Shown in pieces: positions 6,446 through 14,364 of a DNA stretch of 19,138 nucleotides (positions within the stretch are counted from its first letter, which is position 1; each line of letters opens with the position of its first letter). The stretch lies in assembly GCF_036311985.1 (NCBI RefSeq), contig NZ_JAZDCJ010000026.1. The stretch is one strand, 5' to 3'. The notes beneath the pieces are model-generated. The model saw nothing but the letters and a program-made list of their open reading frames with translations, did not search any database and was not told where the DNA came from. This DNA is from JAZDCJ01 sp036311985. GTDB taxonomy: Bacteria > Actinomycetota > Actinomycetes > Actinomycetales > Micrococcaceae. A program made the translations under genes and the position numbers.

Positions 6446-8014
6446 ATGTCCACCCACACTCGCACGCCCGACTCCCCGTTGGCGCCCACGCCCGGTGCCC
6501 CGCTGGCGCCCACGTCCGGGTCCCTCGCCGACGCCCTGCTCTGCGCCGAGACCGCCCACCGCTTCGTCGCCGAGTCCGGCGCCGCCACCCTCGCGGCGGC
6601 CGCGAGGAGGGCGGTTGCGGGAGGGAGAACGACCGGCCCGCGGCCCGAGACGCTCACGGCGCGCATCGACGCCGTCGACCTGTCCGCCCCGCTCGGCAGC
6701 ACCGCCGCCGCGCTCGCCGAGTCGGCGGACCTGTACCTGCGCGACGCCGTCTACTTCCACCATCCGCGCTACGCGGCGCACTTGAACTGCCCCGTGGCGA
6801 TCCCCGCCGTGGCCGCGGAGGCCGTGGTCACGTCCCTGAACAGCTCCATGGACACGTGGGACCAGAGCGCCGGCGCCACGCTCATCGAACGCCGGCTCGT
6901 GGACTGGGCCGCCGGGCTCGCCGGGCTCGGCGCCGACGCGGACGGGATCTTCACGAGCGGCGGCACGCAGTCCAACGTCCAGGCGCTGCTGATGGCCCGC
7001 AACCGGGCCGTCGCGGGCCTGTCCGGACGCCTGCCCGAGCGCCTCGCGGACCTGCGGATCTACGCGTCCGCGGACAGCCACTTCAGCATCCGCCGCGCCG
7101 CCTCGATGCTCGGCCTCGGGGACGACGCCGTGACGGCCGTCCCCGTCGACGCGCAGCACCGCATGGACGCCGAGGCCCTCGGCGCCGCCCTCGCCCGCGG
7201 CGAGCAGGAGGGGACGCGCGCCCTCGCCGTCGTCGCGACCGCCGGCACCACCGACTTCGGTGCGGTGGACCCGCTGCGCGAGTCCGCGGCCCTGGCCCGG
7301 GCCTACGGCGCGTGGTTCCACGTCGACGCCGCCTACGGTTGCGGGCTTCTGGCCTCCGAGCGGCACCGGGGCATGCTCACGGGCATCGAGGCCGCCGACT
7401 CCGTGACCCTGGACTTCCACAAGTCCTTCTTCCAGCCGATCGGATCCAGCGCCCTGCTGGTGCGCGACCGGGCCGACTTCGCCCACATCACCCACTACGC
7501 CGAGTACCTCAACCCGGCAGCGGAGGCCGGGGCGGCGCCGAACCAGGTCGACAAGTCGCTGCAGACCACCCGCCGCTTCGACGCGTTCAAGCTCTGGGTG
7601 ACGTTGCGGTCCCTGGGCACGCAGGCCATCGGCACGCTCTTCGATGTCCTGCTCGAGACCGCCTCCGCGGCCGGCGAGCGCGTCCGGTCCGAGGAGCTCC
7701 TCGAACTCGCGGCTCCGGTCCAGCTCAGCACGGTCGTCTTCCGCTACGCCCCGCCGGGGCTCGGCGAGGAGGCCACGGACCGGCTCAACGACGCCGTCCG
7801 CGCCTCGCTCTACGCCTCCGGCGAGGCGATGGTCGCCGCGACCACGGTCGACGGCCGCCGCCACCTCAAGCTCACGCTGCTCAATCCGCGCACCACGGCC
7901 GACGACGTCGACGCGATCCTCGACGCCGTGCTCGCCCACGGCGCCCTCCTGGCGCGGGGCGCCGATCCTGCCGCCGCACCCGCTGCCCCTGCCACGGACG
8001 GGGGCCGGGCATGA
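6446..8014 (+). CDS. desA: PLP-dependent amino-acid decarboxylase, probable lysine decarboxylase DesA
   Basis: This 522-residue enzyme of the group II (fold type I) decarboxylases would convert L-lysine to cadaverine, the first step of desferrioxamine-type siderophore synthesis. The PLP lysine is K326 in LDFHKSFFQPIG, the cofactor aspartate is D294 in FHVDAAYG, and H212 in SADSHFSI stacks on the ring; SGGTQSN (171-177) binds phosphate. The first 25 residues contain a duplicated PLAPT-P/S-G unit and look disordered. The ATG at 6446 has AGGAGAG five bases upstream; the in-frame TTG at 6419 is less likely. The stop overlaps desB by ATGA. An iron box lies upstream. Ornithine or diaminobutyrate as substrate cannot be excluded from sequence, but the desB and desCD partners favour lysine. 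Confidence 0.9.
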   Translation: MSTHTRTPDSPLAPTPGAPLAPTSGSLADALLCAETAHRFVAESGAATLAAAARRAVAGGRTTGPRPETLTARIDAVDLSAPLGSTAAALAESADLYLRDAVYFHHPRYAAHLNCPVAIPAVAAEAVVTSLNSSMDTWDQSAGATLIERRLVDWAAGLAGLGADADGIFTSGGTQSNVQALLMARNRAVAGLSGRLPERLADLRIYASADSHFSIRRAASMLGLGDDAVTAVPVDAQHRMDAEALGAALARGEQEGTRALAVVATAGTTDFGAVDPLRESAALARAYGAWFHVDAAYGCGLLASERHRGMLTGIEAADSVTLDFHKSFFQPIGSSALLVRDRADFAHITHYAEYLNPAAEAGAAPNQVDKSLQTTRRFDAFKLWVTLRSLGTQAIGTLFDVLLETASAAGERVRSEELLELAAPVQLSTVVFRYAPPGLGEEATDRLNDAVRASLYASGEAMVAATTVDGRRHLKLTLLNPRTTADDVDAILDAVLAHGALLARGADPAAAPAAPATDGGRA

Positions 8015-9348
8015 GCGCCGCACGCATCCTCGACGCGGCCGGCATCGGCGCCGGACCGTTCAACCTGGGCTTCGCGGCCCTGGCCGGCTCCGTTCCGGGG
8101 CTCGACGTGCAGGTCTTCGAGGCCGCCGAGGGGATCGACTGGCACCCGGGCATGATGCTCGAGGGCACGCACCTGCAGGTCCCCTTCATGGCGGACCTCG
8201 TGACGATGGCCGATCCCACCCACCCGCTGTCCTTCCTCGCCTTCCTGAAGGACACGGGCCGCCTCTACCCGTTCTACATCCGCGAGGACTTCTACCCGCT
8301 GCGCGCCGAGTACAACCGCTACCTGCGCTGGGCGGCCTCCCGCCTGCCGGCGGTGCGCTTCGGCCACCGGGTCGCCGGCTGCTCCCACGACGGCGCCTCC
8401 TACGTCCTCGAGCTCGCCACGGCCGACGGCCCGCGGAGCATCCGGGCCCGGAGCCTGGTCCTCGGCACGGGCACGCAGCCGCACGTCCCGTCCGTGGTCT
8501 CCCCCGCGGCGCTCGCCTCCGGCGCCGCGTTCCACACCTCCGAATACCGCGCACGACGCCGGGGCCTGGCGTCCGCGCGCCGGATCGCCGTCGTCGGCTC
8601 CGGGCAGAGCGCCGCGGAGGTCTTCGCGGAACTGCTGGCCGGGCTCGGCCCGGGGCAGGAGCTCGCGTGGGTGACGCGCTCGGAGCGCTTCTTCCCGCTC
8701 GAGTACACCAAGCTCACCCTCGAGATGACCTCGCCCGAGTACATCGACCACTTCCACGGGCTCCCGCAGGGCACCCGCGACCGCCTCGCCGCCGGCCAGA
8801 AGGGCCTCTTCAAGGGGATCAACGCGGAGCTGGTCAACCACATCCACGAGCTGCTCTACCAGCGCAGCGTCGACGGGGCCGCCGGCGTGCGGCTCATGGC
8901 CTCCACGGCCCTCGAATCGCTCGAGCCGGGCCCGGGCGGGCTGCGCCTGGCGCTGCGGAACCAGGACGACGGCGGGGCGCACGCCCTGGGCGCGGACGCC
9001 GCGGTGCTCGCGACGGGCTACTCCTACCGCGAGCCGGAGTTCCTGGCCGGGATCGGGGAGCGGATCCGGCGGCTGCCGGACGGGCGGCTCGACGTGGACC
9101 GCGGCTACTCGGCCGGCGTCCACGGGGACGTCCTGGTGCAGAACGCCGAGCTGCACACGCACGGCTTCACCGCCCCGGACCTCGGCATGGGCGCCTACCG
9201 CAACTCCGTGATCCTCAACCGCCTCGCCGGGCGGGAGCACTTCGCGGTGGAGCGCCGGATCGCCTTCCAGGAGTTCGGCACGCCGGTCGACGCCGCGCCC
9301 GACCCCCTTGAATCCCTCGACTTCGACCTCCAGGAGGCCACCCGATGA
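8011..9348 (+). CDS. desB: FAD-dependent diamine/lysine N-hydroxylase DesB
   Basis: This 445-residue flavin monooxygenase of the IucD/PvdA family would hydroxylate the free amino group of cadaverine to N-hydroxycadaverine using NADPH and O2. The FAD site is GIGAGPFN (11-18), followed by the family motif WHPGMMLEGTHLQVPFMADL in two parts (44-63). The NADPH site is VVGSGQSAAEVF (194-205). The C-terminal family motif is ATGYSYREPEF (334-344). No membrane segment or signal is present. The start overlaps the desA stop by ATGA (8011-8014) and the stop overlaps the desCD start by ATGA (9345-9348), so translation of the three genes is probably coupled. Confidence 0.92.
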   Translation: MSAARILDAAGIGAGPFNLGFAALAGSVPGLDVQVFEAAEGIDWHPGMMLEGTHLQVPFMADLVTMADPTHPLSFLAFLKDTGRLYPFYIREDFYPLRAEYNRYLRWAASRLPAVRFGHRVAGCSHDGASYVLELATADGPRSIRARSLVLGTGTQPHVPSVVSPAALASGAAFHTSEYRARRRGLASARRIAVVGSGQSAAEVFAELLAGLGPGQELAWVTRSERFFPLEYTKLTLEMTSPEYIDHFHGLPQGTRDRLAAGQKGLFKGINAELVNHIHELLYQRSVDGAAGVRLMASTALESLEPGPGGLRLALRNQDDGGAHALGADAAVLATGYSYREPEFLAGIGERIRRLPDGRLDVDRGYSAGVHGDVLVQNAELHTHGFTAPDLGMGAYRNSVILNRLAGREHFAVERRIAFQEFGTPVDAAPDPLESLDFDLQEATR

Positions 9349-11861
9349 CCAGCAGCACGCTCGAGCACGCCGCGCCGGACACCCCGGGCCCCGCCGTCGA
9401 TCCGGTGACGGCGGCCGGATCCGCACCGTCCCCCCACGCCACGCCGCCCGCGGCCGGCGCCTTCCGAGCCGTCGACCCCGACGCCGACGCGGCCCTGCTG
9501 CACGCGTGGATCGCCACGGAGCACGCCCGCTTCTGGGGCATGCCCCAGGCGTCCGTGGACGAGGTCCGCGCGGAGTACCGGCGGATCGACGCCGACCCCC
9601 ACCACCACGCCCTGATCGGGCGCCTGGACGGGGCCGACGCCTTCCTCCTGGAGCGCTACCGCCCGGAACGCTCTCCCCTCGCCGGCCGCTACGCATGGCG
9701 CGACGGCGACGCGGGACTGCATCTCCTGCTCCCCGCCCCCGGCGACGCGCCGGTCGCCGGCTTCAGCGAACGGGCCATGAGGGCCTCCCTCGAGCACGTG
9801 TTCGCGGACCCGGGCGTGCTGCGCGTCGTCGTCGAGCCCGACGCCCGGAACACCGCCGTGCAGGCGCTCAACGCCCGCCTCGGCTTCCGGCCCCTCGAGC
9901 GGATCGAGCTCCCGGCCGCCGACGGGCAGCCGGCCAAGCGCGCCCTGCTCTCGCTGTGCACGCGGGACGGCTTCGCCGCCGCGACGCGCGGACCGTCCAC
10001 CCTCGCCGCCCACCTCGACCCGCAGCGCTGGGCCGCCGCCAACCGCCACGTCGTCGCCAAGGCCATCGCCGAGTTCAGCCACGAACGCCTCCTTGAACCG
10101 GTCCCCGCGGACGCCTCCCCCGCGACCGCCGCGCCCACGGCTCCCGGCACCCCGGGCCCCGGCGGCACCCGGAGGGCTGCCCCGGCGTCGGAATGGGTCC
10201 TGGAGTCCGGCCCGCACCGCTACCGCTTCGCCGCCACGCGGCACGCCCTGGACCATTGGCGCGTCGACCCCGCGAGCCTGGTGCACGAGGACGGCGCCGG
10301 GCCGGCGGACGTCGACGCGCAGGAGTTCGTGGTGCGGTTCCAGTCGGCGCTCGGGATCGCGGACGAGCAGCTGCCCACCTACCTCGAAGAGATCGGCAGC
10401 ACGTTGTCCAGCCACTGCTACAAGCAGCTGCACTCCACGGCCACGGCCGCGGAGCTCGCGGCCGGGTCCGGGGATCCCGTCGCCGACTTCCAGCGGATCG
10501 AGGCCGCGATGACGGAGGGGCACCCCTGCTTCGTGGCCAACAACGGCCGGATCGGGCTCGGCGCCGACGACTACCTGGACTACGCGCCCGAGGCCGGCGC
10601 CGCCGTCGTGCTGGACTGGCTCGCGATCCACCCCTCCCGCGGCCGCTACACCGCCGTGGCCGGGCTGGACCACCGGGCCCTGCTCGCCGAGGAGCTCGGG
10701 CGGGACACGCTCGCGGCGTTCGACGCCGTCCTGCGCCGCGCGCTCGCCGGGACGGGGCACGACGCGTCCAATTATCTCTACCTCCCCGTGCACCCGTGGC
10801 AGTGGCGGAACAAGCTCGCGGTGGCGTTCGCGAACGACGTCGCCCGCCGCCACCTCGTGCATCTGGGATCCGGGAGGGACCTTCACCAGCCGCAGCAGTC
10901 CATCCGCACGTTCTTCAACCGCTCCGCGCCCGGGAAGCGCTACGTCAAGACGGCCCTGTCCGTGCTGAACATGGGCTTTATGCGCGGCCTCTCCGCGCAG
11001 TACATGGAGGCCACCCCGGCCATCAACGCATGGCTGCAGGGGATCGTGGACGCGGATACCGAGCTGGCGGAGCGCGGCGTGGAACTGCTCCAGGAGGTCG
11101 CGGCGGTCGGCTACGAGAACCCGCTGTTCCAGGCGGCGACGACGAGCGGCTCGCCCTACCGCAAGATGCTCGCGGCCCTGTGGCGCGAGTCCCCTGCCGA
11201 CCGGTTGGGCCCGGACGAGTCGCCGGCCACGATGGCCTCGCTCCTCCACGTGGACCACGAGGGCCGGTCCCTCGCCGCGGCGCTCGTCCGGCGCTCGGGG
11301 CTCGAGCCGGCCGAGTGGATCGCCCGCTACCTCGACGCCTACCTCGTCCCGCTCGTGCACTGCCTCATCGCGTACGACCTGGCGTTCATGCCGCACGGCG
11401 AGAACGTCATCCTGGTGCTGCGGGACGGGGTCCCCGTGCGCGTGCTGCACAAGGACCTCGCCGAGGAAGTCGCCGTGCTCGGGGACCGGATGCCCCTTCC
11501 GGAGGCGGTTGAGCGGATCCGCGTCGACGCGCCCGACGAGGAACGCCCCATGACGATCTTCACCGATGTCCTCGACTGCTTCCTGCGCTTCCTCGCCCCA
11601 CTGCTCGCGGCCGAGGGGCTCCTGGACGAGGAGGAGTTCTGGGGCGTCGCGCGGGGGCGCCTGCTGGCCTACCGCGACCGGCACCCGGAGCTGGCCGCGG
11701 AGTTCGACGCGCTCGGGCTGTTCGCCCCGGAGTTCCGCTTGTCCTGCCTGAACCGCCTGCAGCTGCGCAACAACCAGCAGATGCTCGACCTGGCGGACAC
11801 GGTCGGCGGCCTCGTCTACGCGGGGACGCTGCGCAACCCGCTGGCCCCGCCCGTGCAGTAG
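9345..11861 (+). CDS. desCD: DesC-DesD fusion: GNAT hydroxylamine acyltransferase plus IucA/IucC (NIS) siderophore synthetase
   Basis: This 838-residue protein joins two enzymes that are separate in Streptomyces. Residues about 36-212 are a GNAT domain of the IucB/DesC/RhbD type (FWGMPQAS at 63-70, VVVEPDARNTAVQALNARLGF at 161-181 in two parts), which would acylate N-hydroxycadaverine with acetyl- or succinyl-CoA. From about 219 (LAAHLDPQRWAAANRHVVAK) the DesD-type NIS synthetase begins. It has SHCYKQLHS (356-364), EGHPCFVANNGRIG (391-404), VHPWQWRNKL (482-491), QQSIRTFFN (517-525), KTALSVLNMGFMRGLSAQYM in two parts (535-554) and MPHGENVILVL (682-692), the ATP and substrate motifs. It would join and cyclise succinyl-hydroxycadaverine units with ATP. 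A Pro/Ala insert lies at about 253-282. AGGAGG precedes the start, which overlaps desB by ATGA. The stop lies 11 bases from the convergent epimerase gene. Confidence 0.93.
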   Translation: MTSSTLEHAAPDTPGPAVDPVTAAGSAPSPHATPPAAGAFRAVDPDADAALLHAWIATEHARFWGMPQASVDEVRAEYRRIDADPHHHALIGRLDGADAFLLERYRPERSPLAGRYAWRDGDAGLHLLLPAPGDAPVAGFSERAMRASLEHVFADPGVLRVVVEPDARNTAVQALNARLGFRPLERIELPAADGQPAKRALLSLCTRDGFAAATRGPSTLAAHLDPQRWAAANRHVVAKAIAEFSHERLLEPVPADASPATAAPTAPGTPGPGGTRRAAPASEWVLESGPHRYRFAATRHALDHWRVDPASLVHEDGAGPADVDAQEFVVRFQSALGIADEQLPTYLEEIGSTLSSHCYKQLHSTATAAELAAGSGDPVADFQRIEAAMTEGHPCFVANNGRIGLGADDYLDYAPEAGAAVVLDWLAIHPSRGRYTAVAGLDHRALLAEELGRDTLAAFDAVLRRALAGTGHDASNYLYLPVHPWQWRNKLAVAFANDVARRHLVHLGSGRDLHQPQQSIRTFFNRSAPGKRYVKTALSVLNMGFMRGLSAQYMEATPAINAWLQGIVDADTELAERGVELLQEVAAVGYENPLFQAATTSGSPYRKMLAALWRESPADRLGPDESPATMASLLHVDHEGRSLAAALVRRSGLEPAEWIARYLDAYLVPLVHCLIAYDLAFMPHGENVILVLRDGVPVRVLHKDLAEEVAVLGDRMPLPEAVERIRVDAPDEERPMTIFTDVLDCFLRFLAPLLAAEGLLDEEEFWGVARGRLLAYRDRHPELAAEFDALGLFAPEFRLSCLNRLQLRNNQQMLDLADTVGGLVYAGTLRNPLAPPVQ

Positions 11862-11872
11862 CGGAGCGGGCC

Positions 11873-12943
11873 TCAGCCGGCCGGTTCCCCGGCAGCCCGG
11901 CCGGAGGCCCCGCCGGCGAGCGCGGCCAGGAGCGTGGCCTCGTCCTGCGGGGCGAGTCCCGCTCCGGCCGCCGCGGGCACCACGGCCCCGGCCGCGGCGT
12001 CGTCCTCCAGGATGTCCGCGAACGTCTCGGCGAGCGGGCGCCGAACCAGGCCCCAGCGCAGGGCGCGGGCGTCGTCGCGGCGCGCGAAGCCCGCGTACTC
12101 CGGGGTGGGCAGCAGCACGAGCGGGAGGGAGCGCGGGCCCGCCCACGCGTCGACGCCGTCCCGCTCCATCCGCTCCACCGGGTAGCCCGCGGTGGGGCCC
12201 GCGTAGCCGGCGGCGCTCGCGGCACTGGCGAGGACGTCGCCGAGCGGCATGGCCGCGCCGACCGCGTTCACCGGGCCTCCGCGCCCCGCCAGGCCGGCCT
12301 CGAGGATGAAGGCCGCGAGGTCTCGCACGTCGACGATCTGCACGGAGCCGGGGGCGGCGGAATCGTCCGGCACCAAGACCGGACCCGCCGTGCCGTCCTT
12401 CTCGGCGGCGGCATCGCGGGCCGCGGCGAAGCGGCGGGGCCAGTACGTGCTCCGTCCGGACGGGTCCCCCGGGCCGCCGATGAGGCCCGCGCGGACCAGC
12501 AGGGCGGCGTTGCCGCGGCTCGCCACGGTCAGCCACTCGCATCCCGCCTTCGCCTCTCCGTAGAGCGCGTCCGCGTACTCCTCGGTCGAGGCGAGGGCCG
12601 GCAGCAGCGGCGCGTTCTCGTCGGCGCCCGGAACGGACTGCTGCGCGTAGACGGAGCAGGAGGAGACGAAGGCCCAGTGCGCGGCGTCGGGCGAGAGCGC
12701 CTCGACCGCGGAGCGCGCGTAGGCGGGGAAGCGCGTCAACTCGACCACCAGGTCCCACGGCCGGCCGGCCACCGCGGCGTAGGCGCCGGAGGTGTCGCGG
12801 TCGGCGCGCACCGCCTCGGTCCCGGGCTCGAAGGCGTCGGAACCGCGGGCCAGGCAGGCCACGGCGTGGCCCTGCCGGAGGGCGGTGCGTACGAGGGTGC
12901 GTCCGAGCCAGCGCGTGCCGCCGAGGATGAGGATCTGGGCCAT
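11873..12943 (-). CDS. NAD-dependent epimerase/reductase (extended SDR)
   Basis: With the ATG at 12943 the protein has 356 residues. An N-terminal Rossmann loop GGTRWLGRTLV (8-18) follows a beta strand at the very start, which supports this start over in-frame ones upstream (12973, 13042). The catalytic pair YxxxK is Y128/K132 in LYGEAKAGCEW, preceded by FVSSCSVYA with the expected Ser. This is the extended short-chain dehydrogenase fold of nucleotide-sugar epimerases and reductases; the substrate is not readable. The last 60 residues are Ala/Gly-rich. It follows the GNAT gene by 50 bp on the same strand and converges with desCD. The AlphaFold-like comparison that would fix the substrate cannot be run here. 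Confidence 0.85.
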   Translation of the reverse strand: MAQILILGGTRWLGRTLVRTALRQGHAVACLARGSDAFEPGTEAVRADRDTSGAYAAVAGRPWDLVVELTRFPAYARSAVEALSPDAAHWAFVSSCSVYAQQSVPGADENAPLLPALASTEEYADALYGEAKAGCEWLTVASRGNAALLVRAGLIGGPGDPSGRSTYWPRRFAAARDAAAEKDGTAGPVLVPDDSAAPGSVQIVDVRDLAAFILEAGLAGRGGPVNAVGAAMPLGDVLASAASAAGYAGPTAGYPVERMERDGVDAWAGPRSLPLVLLPTPEYAGFARRDDARALRWGLVRRPLAETFADILEDDAAAGAVVPAAAGAGLAPQDEATLLAALAGGASGRAAGEPAG

Positions 12944-12993
12944 GCCGTCCAGCCAACTCCCCCGGGCGGCCATCTGGCAAGTGCGCCCCTCCG

Positions 12994-13581
12994 TCAGCGG
13001 CGCTCGAGGCGGTGGAGCAGCCCGGACCGGACCTGCTCCCACTCACCCGCGGTGACCGAGTAAACGCACGTGTCCCGCAGGGAGCCGTCCGCCATGCGCG
13101 TGTGCGCCCGGAGGACGCCGTCGAGCTTGGCGCCGAGCCGTTCGATCGCGGCGCGGGACTGGTGGTTCATCCAGTGCGTCCGGAATTCGACGGCGGGGCA
13201 GCCGAGGACCTCGAAGGCGTACGTGAGCAGCAGCAGCTTCGATTCGGCGTTGGTGCCCGTGCCGTGGGCGGAGGCGCGGTTCCAGGTGGAGCCGATCTCC
13301 ACGCGCGGGAGTCCGCGGTCGATGTTCATGAACGTCGTCATGCCGAGCACCCCGCCGTCGGGCCGGCGGGCGGTGAAGGGCAGCATCGTGCCTTCCCGGT
13401 ACAGGCCCAGGCGCCGCTCGATCTCGGCGGCCATGCCCTCCGGCGTCGGAACGGAGGTGTACCACAGGCGCCAGAGACCGCCGTCGCGCGCCGCGTCCAC
13501 GAGGCCGTCGTGGTGGGCGTGGGAGAGCGGCTCGAGGACCACGAGCTCGCCGGACAGGGTGGGGATGGTCCAGTCGGTCAT
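12994..13581 (-). CDS. GNAT-family N-acetyltransferase (RimJ/RimL type)
   Basis: This 195-residue protein has the RimJ/RimL-type GNAT layout. LVVLEPLSHAHHDGL is the first strand and helix. The acetyl-CoA region is WNRASAHGTGTNAESKLLLL (100-119). VEFRTHWMNHQSRAAIERLG (131-150) carries the usual Asn-xx-Ser near the C-terminal helix, followed by GAKLDGVLRAHTRMADG. The family acetylates N-termini of proteins or small amines; the target is unknown. The ATG at 13581 has only a close GAGG. The gene starts nine bases after the phosphatase stop and precedes the epimerase by 50 bp, so the three are probably cotranscribed. Confidence 0.87.
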   Translation of the reverse strand: MTDWTIPTLSGELVVLEPLSHAHHDGLVDAARDGGLWRLWYTSVPTPEGMAAEIERRLGLYREGTMLPFTARRPDGGVLGMTTFMNIDRGLPRVEIGSTWNRASAHGTGTNAESKLLLLTYAFEVLGCPAVEFRTHWMNHQSRAAIERLGAKLDGVLRAHTRMADGSLRDTCVYSVTAGEWEQVRSGLLHRLERR

Positions 13582-13590
13582 GCCCTCAGG

Positions 13591-14283
13591 CTACGACGCG
13601 GGCGGTCCGATGCCGGCCTTGGCGCGCACGGAGGCCAACTCGCGCTCCGTGAGTCCGTGCTGCCGGAGGTAGTCCTCGACGGCGAGCGCGTCGGCGAACT
13701 CCTCCAACACCTCCAGGCGCGGGACGAGCGCCTCGCGGAACTCGTCGTCGTCGAGGTGGCGCTCGTAGGGGTGCTTGACCGGGCTGATCCTGTGCCATTC
13801 GTTGATCCCGCGGGCGCCCGCCCGGTACTGCGGGACCACGAGGTCGCGGCGGCCGGCGAGGATCAAGAGCAGGGTCACGATCAGGCCCGTGCGGTCGCGC
13901 CCGGCCGAGCAGTGCAGCACGACGCCGCCCTCGGCCGCACCGAGGGCGCGGAAGACCTCCGCGATCTTGTCCGGGAAGTACTCGAGGTTCGCCGGGTAGT
14001 AGCGCGGGTGGCTCAGGTAGGGCCCGACGGCTTCCATAAAGCCCTCATGCGACTGGTCCTCCGTGGGCCGGTTGAGCACCTCGATGCCTTCCCAGGCCTC
14101 CGGGCCCACGACCGGATCACTGGGACGGCGCGTGCGCTCGGCCGGATGACGCAGGTCGATCACCGTGCGGATGCCGTCCCGGTGGGCCTGGCGCCAGCCC
14201 CGCCCGGTCAGCCACTCGCTGCGGCCCATGCGGTAGACGTCGCCGATCACGTGGCGTGCGTTGACGGCGCCCTCCCAGCGCAT
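13591..14283 (-). CDS. Tyrosine-type protein phosphatase (Y_phosphatase3-like)
   Basis: This 230-residue protein has the CX5R active-site loop VVLHCSAGRDRTGL (C125, R131) of the cysteine-based phosphatases. It also has the early motif RTVIDLRHPAER (39-50) typical of bacterial tyrosine/serine or phosphoinositide phosphatases of the PtpB (M. tuberculosis) and Y_phosphatase3 type. There is no signal peptide, so it is cytosolic unless exported otherwise. The ATG at 14283 has GAGGGG six bases upstream; ATG 14313 and GTG 14340 are in frame but lack a ribosome site. It is the first gene of the phosphatase-GNAT-epimerase group, 81 bp after the paaH-type gene. The substrate is unknown. Confidence 0.87.
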   Translation of the reverse strand: MRWEGAVNARHVIGDVYRMGRSEWLTGRGWRQAHRDGIRTVIDLRHPAERTRRPSDPVVGPEAWEGIEVLNRPTEDQSHEGFMEAVGPYLSHPRYYPANLEYFPDKIAEVFRALGAAEGGVVLHCSAGRDRTGLIVTLLLILAGRRDLVVPQYRAGARGINEWHRISPVKHPYERHLDDDEFREALVPRLEVLEEFADALAVEDYLRQHGLTERELASVRAKAGIGPPAS

Positions 14284-14364
14284 CTCCCGCCCCTCTCCGC
14301 GCGACTCCTCCATGGGAAACACCCTGCCACACCCCGACACCGCGCGGGCGGGTCGCGGGCCGGA

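Noticed and set aside
9345..11861. Aerobactin-type synthetase (IucA or IucC)
   Set aside because: The decarboxylase and diamine hydroxylase neighbours and DesD-like motifs fit a desferrioxamine-type pathway; only one synthetase domain is present whereas aerobactin needs two.
9195..13046. Minus-strand open frame of 1283 codons antisense to desB/desCD and through the epimerase
   Set aside because: It shows no domain, is Arg/Gly/Val-rich low-complexity sequence, and lies opposite or out of frame with clear conserved genes. Long shadow frames are expected at this GC content.
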